The position numbers and the translations under genes were made by a program. From assembly GCA_037447605.1 (NCBI GenBank), contig CM074820.1:264236-296602 (forward strand): a DNA stretch of 32,367 nt. The letters are read 5' to 3'. Below are positions 1 to 7,737 of this stretch, in pieces (the first letter of the stretch is position 1; the number at the start of each line of letters is the position of its first letter). The notes beneath the pieces were generated by a model that was given only the letters and a program-made list of their open reading frames with translations, was not told the origin of the DNA and ran no database searches. The stretch is from Zygnema circumcarinatum. Its lineage: Eukaryota > Streptophyta > Zygnematophyceae > Zygnematales > Zygnemataceae.

Positions 1-90
1 GGAGATAGCAAATGTCATAAAGTGCACTTATCAGATTTTGTATGGAGGAGCCCTGCATTCGAAATTCTTCTAAATTAACTTAACTTAAAA

Positions 91-113
91 CTACTACTAC
101 TACTACTACTACT
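91..113. repeat. (ACT)n microsatellite
   Basis: Seven to eight perfect trinucleotide units in the intron upstream of the first visible exon of the GT4-like gene. Confidence 0.9.
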
Positions 114-169
114 TAACTTTAAATTAACTTTTTTTTGGCAATTTTGTCGTTCGCATCGCTCTGCCGCAG

Positions 170-3100
170 GATCCGGCTTCCATACGAGACACCGCGGATG
201 ATTTGAATGCGACTGAACGGATTTCTGTACTGAAAAGCACATGTGACCGGGAGAAGCTGTGTGAGCTAGGAGCCATGTTCGCAGTCGCTTTCCGAATCGA
301 CAAACTTCACAGCAAACCCTTCATTGGCTTCCAACCGTGGCAAGCAGCAGCTCAGGGGGTGCGATTATCATCTTTTATTTTTTCTATAAGGTTTATAATT
401 TTTTTCTATTCATAACTTTTCATTCTTTCTGCTTTTCCTCTACCCCCCCCCACCCCTTTCTCATTTTCCCCTCGTTTTTTCCTTTCGGTATTGGAAGTGG
501 TATTTCCCCTATTGCACGGGATTAACCGACGTGCTGAAAAGCACTCCTTGGCTTATCTTTCGCTTTTTTGGCCTATCCTGTGTTGCCAGGTGTCCCTGTC
601 AGAGGAATCGGAACACATGCTGTGGATGGAGGCAGACAGAGGGCAGTACGGAGATGCCCTTTTTTTTTGGGTGCCCACAAGTGACCGCCCGGGGACGGCC
701 TATCGCAGCTCGCCAAGTGGCTGGAGTTGGCGGCTCGGGCAGGGGAACGGAAAAAACGAAAACGAGCCGGAGCAGGAGCCGCAGGAGGATTTCTGGTCGA
801 CCTGCGACGCTCTCAATGCCGGAAAATGCAGGTACATGTTGGAGACAATTGGCTGAATGTATTGCAATTTTCTGATTTCGAAAACCCTAAAAACCCTAAA
901 ACCCTCAAAACCCTAAGTACCCTAAAAACCCTAAAAACCCTAGAAACCCTAAAAACCCTAAAAACCCTACAACCCCTACAAGCCCTGCAAGGCCCTGCAG
1001 GCCCTGCAGGCCCTGCAGGCCCTGCAAGGCCACTGCAGGCCCTGCAGGCCCTGCAGGCCCTGCAGGCCCTGCAGGCCCTGCAAGGCCCTGCAGGCCCTGC
1101 AGGCCACCTGGGCCCTGCAAGGCCCACCTGGGCCCTGCAAGGCCCTACAGGCCCTGCAGGCCCTGCAGGCCCTGCAAGGCCCTACAGGCCCTGCAGGCCC
1201 TGCAAGGCCACCAGAGAAACAGAGCCACACAGCCCTACAAGCCCTTTGAGCCCTGCAAGCCCTGCAGAGCCTACTGGGCCACAGGCCACTGCAGGCCCTG
1301 CAAGGCCCTGCAGGCCACCACCCAGGCCCTGCAAGGCCCACTGGGCCACCACAGGCCACTGCAGGCCCTGCAGGCCCTGCAGGCCCTGTAAGGCCCTGTA
1401 AGGCCCTGTAAGGCCCTGTAAGGCCCTGTAAGGCCCTGTAAGGCCCTGTAAGGCCCTGTAAGGCCCTGTAAGGCCCTGTAAGGCCCTGTAAGGCCCTGTA
1501 AGGCCCTGTAAGGCCCTGTAAGGCCCTGTAAGGCCCTGTAAGGCCCTGTAAGGCCCTGTAAGGCCCTGTAAGGCCCTGTAAGGCCCTGTAAGGCCCTGTA
1601 AGGCCCTGTAAGGCCCTGTAAGGCCCTGTAAGGCCCTGTAAGGCCCTGTAAGGCCCTGTAAGGCCCTGTAAGGCCCTGTAAGGCCCTGTAAGGCCCTGTA
1701 AGGCCCTGTAAGGCCCTGTAAGGCCCTGTAAGGCCCTGTAAGGCCCTGTAAGGCCCTGTAAGGCCCTGTAAGGCCCTGTAAGGCCCTGTAAGGCCCTGTA
1801 AGGCCCTGTAAGGCCCTGTAAGGCCCTGTAAGGCCCTGTAAGGCCCTGTAAGGCCCTGTAAGGCCCTGTAAGGCCCTGTAAGGCCCTGTAAGGCCCTGTA
1901 AGGCCCTGTAAGGCCCTGTAAGGCCCTGTAAGGCCCTGTAAGGCCCTGTAAGGCCCTGTAAGGCCCTGTAAGGCCCTGTAAGGCCCTGTAAGGCCCTGTA
2001 AGGCCCTGTAAGGCCCTGTAAGGCCCTGTAAGGCCCTGTAAGGCCCTGTAAGGCCCTGTAAGGCCCTGTAAGGCCCTGTAAGGCCCTGTAAGGCCCTGTA
2101 AGGCCCTGTAAGGCCCTGTAAGGCCCTGTAAGGCCCTGTAAGGCCCTGTAAGGCCCTGTAAGGCCCTGTAAGGCCCTGTAAGGCCCTGTAAGGCCCTGTA
2201 AGGCCCTGTAAGGCCCTGTAAGGCCCTGTAAGGCCCTGTAAGGCCCTGTAAGGCCCTGTAAGGCCCTGTAAGGCCCTGTAAGGCCCTGTAAGGCCCTGTA
2301 AGGCCCTGTAAGGCCCTGTAAGGCCCTGTAAGGCCCTGTAAGGCCCTGTAAGGCCCTGTAAGGCCCTGTAAGGCCCTGTAAGGCCCTGTAAGGCCCTGTA
2401 AGGCCCTGTAAGGCCCTGTAAGGCCCTGTAAGGCCCTGTAAGGCCCTGTAAGGCCCTGTAAGGCCCTGTAAGGCCCTGTAAGGCCCTGTAAGGCCCTGTA
2501 AGGCCCTGTAAGGCCCTGTAAGGCCCTGTAAGGCCCTGTAAGGCCCTGTAAGGCCCTGTAAGGCCCTGTAAGGCCCTGTAAGGCCCTGTAAGGCCCTGTA
2601 AGGCCCTGTAAGGCCCTGTAAGGCCCTGTAAGGCCCTGTAAGGCCCTGTAAGGCCCTGTAAGGCCCTGTAAGGCCCTGTAAGGCCCTGTAAGGCCCTGTA
2701 AGGCCCTGTAAGGCCCTGTAAGGCCCTGTAAGGCCCTGTAAGGCCCTGTAAGGCCCTGTAAGGCCCTGTAAGGCCCTGTAAGGCCCTGTAAGGCCCTGTA
2801 AGGCCCTGTAAGGCCCTGTAAGGCCCTGTAAGGCCCTGTAAGGCCCTGTAAGGCCCTGGCTAACAACCTCATGACTATCAGGAGAGTCATGATCATCATC
2901 ACAATCACCATCACGACCATGACTATGAACATCATGCCCATAATAATGACCATCTTGACCATGGCTAACAACCTCATGACCATCAGGAGAGTCATGATCA
3001 TCATCACAATCACCATCACGACCATGACTATGAACATCATGCCCATGATAATGACCATCTGGACCATGGCTAACAACCTCATGACCATCAGGAGAGTCAT

Positions 3101-4087
3101 GATCATCATCATAATCACCATCACGACCATGATGACTATGAACATCATGCACATGCTAATGACCATCTTGACCATAGCCATGCCTATCAACATTCTGACT
3201 ACCACGAGTATAGTATAGTATAGTATAGTATAACCGACTCTCCCCTCCCCTCTGAGCAGGCCCGGCACTGCTACTGCCGCATGCTAGAGCGGCTCATCAA
3301 CGTATGGGCCTACCACAGCGGTAGACGCTTTGTGCATGTGAACCGAATGACAGGGCTCATGGTGGAGCATCACCCCATCATACATAGAGTCGGCCCGTCA
3401 CGTCGCATGTGGAGGAACTGGTTCTTACGGCGCACTCTGAAAGGTATGGATGAAGACATGGCGGAAATGAGTGAGGAGGAGCCGGAGGCTATGGAAGGAA
3501 GGCTATGGCATAGAACGGGAGAGGTGTGGTGGAAAATGGTGGAGACGAGGAGGAAAGAGGCTCAGGAGGTCAGGCTGAAGCAGAAGCAGGAGTTGGCAAA
3601 GCTAAATGCTGTGGAACGGAAGCAGAAGGTTCTCGGAAAGTACAGGGCTCCGAAGCCCGGAAGGAATGTGACTAAGCAATTTATTAGGGTCGGAGAGGAC
3701 ACGGTGTATGTGTTGACAGTGCCCGTGGGGAAGGGTGGAAGTGGGAGTGGGAGTGTGAGTGGAAGTGGGAGTGGAAGTGGCCTGGGGAGTGGGATTGGGA
3801 GCAGAGTGAGTGGGAGTGGGAGTGGGAGTGAAAGTGAGGGTGGGGTGGTGAGTGGGGTGGCGAGTGGGAGTGGGAGTGGTAGTGGTAGCAGCAGCAGTTA
3901 CTTGAAGGGTTCTTTAGGTCAGCAATCTTTTAACAGCAGTAATAAGGAGAGTGATAGAGGAGGTAGTGATAATATTGATTTAGGAAATGTAGAGATGGAG
4001 CCGCATATTGTGAGATTAGAGGAGTCCAAGGGGATGGCAGGGAATGAGACGAATAACAACCAACAAAGAACAAGTGCCAATTTGTAA
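170..4087 (+). CDS. GT4-like glycosyltransferase family protein, C-terminal exons (5' partial)
   Basis: C-terminal part of a plant 'UDP-glycosyltransferase superfamily' protein (GT4-like, the At4g01210/At5g04480 type as I remember it); the catalytic GT domain lies outside the window to the left. Exons read: 170-358, 590-831 and 3260-4087. Exon 1 holds [11 protein letters not shown] and [10 protein letters not shown], exon 2 starts [10 protein letters not shown] and ends [14 protein letters not shown], exon 3 starts ARHCYCR then [18 protein letters not shown] and TGEVWWK; each block has a recognisable counterpart in the family. Exons 1 and 2 join in phase 0. Exon 2 ends in phase 2 while exon 3 begins in phase 0, and the conserved segment expected between them (about 85 residues in Arabidopsis) is absent, so an exon is missing or hidden in the repeat-filled intron. 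After the conserved Lys-rich segment the tail is an almost pure Ser-Gly run and ends at 4087. Function unproven; probably a Golgi or endomembrane enzyme. Confidence 0.83.
881..972. repeat. Telomere-like ACCCTAAAA tract in intron
   Basis: About ten degenerate units of the type ACCCTAAAA/ACCCTAGAA just inside the large intron of the GT4-like gene. They resemble plant telomere repeat (AAACCCT) with extra A or AG. The tract grades without a break into the GGCCCTGCA repeats that follow. Confidence 0.85.
973..1386. repeat. Degenerate 9-bp GGCCCTGCA minisatellite
   Basis: Variable copies of GGCCCTGCA(A), with local insertions such as CCACCTG and a less repetitive stretch around 1208-1275. Contains many CTGCAG palindromes. 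It lies between the telomere-like tract and the homogeneous 10-bp array and appears to be the intermediate form between them. Confidence 0.85.
1381..2857. repeat. 147 perfect copies of AGGCCCTGTA
   Basis: From 1381 to 2850 the sequence is 147 uninterrupted identical 10-bp units, followed by a partial unit. I see no substitution. On the plus strand every frame has a TAA every 30 bases; on the minus strand all frames are open, which creates two artificial ORFs of more than 650 codons. It is intronic in the GT4-like gene. The perfect homogeneity means either recent expansion or an assembler-generated copy number. Confidence 0.95.
2858..3178. repeat. 105-bp tandem minisatellite, three copies
   Basis: Units begin GGCTAACAACCTCATGA at 2858, 2963 and 3068; the spacings are 105, 105 and about 108 bases, all multiples of three. 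Copies differ by a few substitutions and one 3-bp insertion. Each unit is built of CATGA/GACCAT/CATCAT words. It is followed by TATAG repeats at 3208-3232 and then the splice acceptor of the last GT4-like exon. Confidence 0.9.
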
Positions 4088-4494
4088 TTACTGTATATTT
4101 TTTTGAAATCCAAATTAGTTAACCCCCCTCCTCTTATATCTCCCTTTTGAGTACTGCGCTTGATAGTGTGAGATTGCCCTTATGTGGCACAGATCGAGCC
4201 TGAGGGAAGGGAGAGCCTGAGCGAGATAGAGAAAGAAGGGCGAGGGAGGGAGAGTCGGAGAGGGCGGGAAGGAAAATGCGGGTGGGTGAGGGGAGTCGCA
4301 GATAAAAAGGGGGGAGGGACAGCGAAGTGCTAATACTCCAATCCAACAAACTGTACAAAACAATGTTTCATTCCTTGAATGAACTACGCTTTACGTGCGA
4401 CATAGAGAGCCATAAAGTACACAGCCGTTAGCTGACCCAATTCCTTATGTACATACATTCAGCGCTCTTTCTTGCAGCTGCTTCCTATTTTTCA
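4088..4494. other. Convergent 3' intergenic region
   Basis: About 400 bases between the stop codons of the GT4-like gene (+) and the unknown-function gene (-). Contains a GA/GGGA-rich stretch at about 4200-4320. I see no canonical AATAAA for either gene and no coding potential. Confidence 0.6.
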
Positions 4495-6422
4495 TTATCT
4501 ACTCCCAACTCGCCTCTGCAATTCACAAACCTTTGAGAGGTCTAGCACTCCCTTAGCTCCCCATCCCACAGAACCTTCCGGAATGCTTGGCCGAAAATCT
4601 TCATACAAACGGAATGCCACGTGACCAATATCTTCCGGAGAATATTTTTCCGCAAGCATCGTAAATGCAGCTGCAACAATGCAGGCACAGGCCCAAAGGA
4701 AAAAGTTCAAAACGGTGAATAACATATTTCTTGTGTGGTCGGTTCCTAACTTTTGGATTCGTATTGGCCCAACTTAAAAACCATCTTGACCGATTATGAC
4801 CTGACTTGCCTGAGCTTGACCCATCTTAACTCATGTTAACCCAGTTTGGCTCACTTTCACTCTCTCTCGCGCTCTCACCATTTCAACCCACTTGATCTCT
4901 CACCCCAAACCCCAATTGTGTTCTACAACTCCCATTTTTTAATCTTTAAAAGAAAGTCAAACTGAAAATTCAATTCAAATACACTCGGATACATCTAGAG
5001 TCATATTCGAAAAAAGAAAAACCCAATTTTTTCCACTTTCCATCTTTATGCAACTTCCAGAAAAGTTAGGGTTCGGCATTTTCTAGAGCTTTCGAAACCC
5101 CACCTTTACAAATTTCCAAGTTGAAACTGAAAGCTTTCTGAAGATAGCTCTCCGAACTCTCCGAAGGAATGATTCGATTTTCGAGCACTGCTCTGACCCC
5201 CTCCTTCGTCCTCGACCCCAAAACTGTCCTCCCGAACACATGAAACTCCTCCCACTCTCCGTTTCCCGTTCCGTTATCCCCCACATTTCCCCCCACATGT
5301 AAACGGAGCCTTTTCCCTTTCATTGCGGCACAAACATTCGCAATGGCGCGCCCCAAACTAAGAGCTTCCTGCCACGTGTAGCCTTCCCATTGGGCCACAA
5401 CTGCCGCCCATAGAGTCAGTACAGGAGCACGGTTTACCCAAATTTTCCGTTCGAAATCTGAGGGCAAAATTTTGATTTTATTCACTGAAGGAGTAGGGTC
5501 CAAAAAAGTAATTTTTTTCGAAGTTTCTCTCTCGCTTTCTTCCCCTCTCTCTCCCCTTTGCCCTTCTCTCCCTCTCTCTCCCCCTCTCTCTCTCTCTCCT
5601 TCTCCTCCCTTCTCTTCCTCCTTCCTCTCTCTCCTCTCTTCCATTTCAACCACCTCCGCCCAAAATGCAGGGTCATCTTCAAAGGGGTCTTGTAAAATTT
5701 TAGGGTTTAAGGGGTTTAACGATATTAAAGTGTTATCAAGGTCTTTAGGGATTTGGGTTTCCCTGAAACTTTCAAAATTCAAAGCATCTTGATCGCTCTG
5801 TGAGCATTCAGAAAAATGAGATTTTTTAGAATCTAAGTTTTGGGGGGTTGTGAGGACTTGGGAAGCGCTGAGAGGTTCAGAAAATTTAGGGTTTTGGGCA
5901 GTTTTAGGGTTTTGGCCAGTTTCAGGGTTTTGGGGTTCTACGGTTTCTTCAGCAGGGAGCTCTGTTTCCATGTGCCCTCCTCCGTCCGCATCAGAGAACC
6001 CTCCGTTGTCAGTTTCAGTTCCAGGTGGGTCCAGTTCCCGTTCAACTGAATCCGTTGTACGGGTGACATGTGTCCTCCGCCTCGTGGACCGTACAGTTTT
6101 GGACTTTTCTGCAGGGCTCGATGGACCAGCAACTGACACCTGGCCTCCCCTCTTCGATAATGGCTCTGAAAACCCACAGAAGAAAAAAAAAGGGGGGGGG
6201 AAAAGGAACGAAAGAACAAACACCCCAAAAATATTCGAAGCGCACCCATCTCATTTCTCCCCTGAAAAAAAATAAAAAATAAAACTAAGAGAAAAAAATA
6301 AAAACTAAATTTATCTATAAAAAGAAGAAATCATTAACTATTTTTTTTTATAAATAAAAATAACACGACTGCACCCTATTTCAGAGGCCTCCTCAAAGCA
6401 TACCAGGGGTGGCTGACGGCAT
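4495..6422 (-). CDS. Conserved protein of unknown function with bacterial-like C-terminal domain
   Basis: Three-exon model on the minus strand: 6422-6404 (MPSATP, ATG at 6422), 6165-5110 and 4670-4495; phases 1 and 1 agree and the CDS is 1251 nt (416 aa). The second-exon acceptor has a strong pyrimidine tract (about 6170-6220 on this strand). Residues 7-240 are low complexity: Ser/Thr-rich, a degenerate QNPKT repeat, and a Glu/Arg-rich run near 182-223. Residues about 240-416 form a conserved domain containing APVLTLWAAVVAQWEGYTW, EALSLGRAIANV, then SPEDIGHVAFRLYEDFRP and GWGAKGVLDL. I recall this arrangement in short uncharacterised proteins, mostly bacterial with some fungal and plant members; I know no function. 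Splicing exon 2 to exon 3 restores that family order, which supports the model. The first exon is the least certain part. It is convergent with the GT4-like gene (408 bases apart) and divergent from the first LRR gene. Confidence 0.75.
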
Positions 6423-7593
6423 CTTTTTTGTCGCCTTTGCCGCTGACGCATCCTCCCGTCCCCGACTACGCGCACGTGTCTGCATACACCCTTGCCCGTC
6501 TGGCACGTGCGCGTAGCCCCAAAAGTGTGCGCCTAACACAAGTAGAAGACAAATTCTCCGAGGAGAAAGGAAATTTGATGGTGCCTCTACATCATATGCT
6601 ACATGTGCTTGTTAAGCGTTCCGCGGCTGATACCTACGCAAAAGAACTTTGAACTGCATAGATCGATCAGCATACGATACAATACTGCACAGTATGGGAA
6701 TTCTCTAACCAAACAACGCTGGCGCTTCACATGGAGTCACAGTACAAATTCGTACTAATTCCTACTCCGTACGGTACTTCCGAAGGCTGGTCAAAATTGC
6801 AGTGGAGGGGGGCATCCACAAAAGGAACTTACGTTGTCGAGATCCTCACCAGATCTTCTACACGAGTGACGACAAAGATCATTTTGTCCTTCAACCAATC
6901 AGCGACCTCTTCAGAGATACGAGGTAGCTTCAAACCGTACGGCCCTATGGGGGTCCGGAGTGGTCGTATGTAGTGGGACCCTAGGTCGGTGGTGCGTGGC
7001 ACAAGTACATAGATAGGTCGAAGGAAAACAGGACTGGAGCCGAAGTAGGTCGGTTGTTGACCAGGATTGGATATGTGGGTCTTAAAAATCTGCTTTTGTA
7101 TACACGTGACGCTCTCTCATTGGGCCTTTAACAAAAAATCATTAATGCTGTCCGGACACCTGGGAGATTCACTAATCGTGTCCGTACTCTAAATTGTCGA
7201 TTAGGGTAATGCCATTTGCACCGACAAATTGGAGCCTTCCGATTGACCCTCCGCCCGTCGTCGACCGCCACGCTGCCGCAGCATCCCAGCCGTCCATATC
7301 ATCCTCCAGACACGTGTCAAATGGATCCGTACTAGCAGCCAGCTGGCTTGACCGCATGATGAGAACAGCAGATGCTGACTCCCCCAAAAACGACAAAGCA
7401 AAATTTAAACAGAAATTCCAATTTTGGCGCGTTGCGGCGGACGCGAGCACCTTGCGCGCTTCCTCGCACGTGTGTCCAAGTTCCGCCATTGGCCGGCCGC
7501 CACCCCGCGCCCTAAAGGCACCCCCCCCCTCTCGTCCGCCCTCCGTCCTCCCTCCTTCGCGCCATGGAGGCCTCTGCGCGCCGCTGGTGAGCC
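6423..7593. promoter_or_regulatory. Shared divergent promoter region with clustered CACGTG (G-box) motifs
   Basis: Intergenic region between the start of the unknown-function gene (-) and the first LRR gene (+). CACGTG occurs at 6473, 6504, 7103, 7311 and 7467; the copy at 7309-7318 is the 10-bp palindrome GACACGTGTC. CACGTG is the core bound by plant bZIP and bHLH factors. CCAAT-type motifs lie near 7488. Whether any motif is used is inference. Short ORFs here show no recognisable domain. Confidence 0.45.
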
Positions 7594-7737
7594 ATGGCCA
7601 TGGGCATGGGCATGGAGAGCATGGGTATGGGCATGGGGATGGCCATGGATGCCATGGCTATGAGCATGGCCTTGGGGATGGAGATGGGGATGGCCATGGG
7701 GATGATGGGCATGGGACTGATGAGTCTGGGTATGGGC
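7594..7737 (+). repeat. CATGGG-type hexamer repeat with serial in-frame ATGs
   Basis: Degenerate (GGCATG)n tract directly 5' of the LRR gene signal peptide. It stays in frame with the signal peptide, so 22 in-frame ATGs lie between 7594 and 7738 inclusive. If translated it would add 48 Met/Gly/Ala residues in front of the signal peptide. The complementary strand is His-rich in one frame. Probably 5' leader, but the true start cannot be decided from sequence. Confidence 0.7.

Noticed and set aside
727-1401. Plus-strand ORF of 224 codons
   Set aside because: It is out of frame with the GT4-like exon it overlaps and reads through a good donor into repeat DNA.
1381-2857. CRISPR-like direct repeats
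   Set aside because: Units are 10 bp with no spacers, and the host is clearly eukaryotic.
1182-3268. Two overlapping minus-strand ORFs of 656 and 665 codons
   Set aside because: They exist only because the minus strand of the 10-bp repeat has no stop codon. Both translate the same repeat in different frames, with a collagen-like [10 protein letters not shown] unit and no conserved domain, and they run antisense to a recognisable exon.
7172-7489. 105-codon minus-strand ORF beginning MAELGHTCEEARK
   Set aside because: It looks less repetitive than most spurious ORFs, but has no recognised homology, lies in the promoter region and lacks splice partners I could support. It could be a small gene, but the evidence is insufficient.
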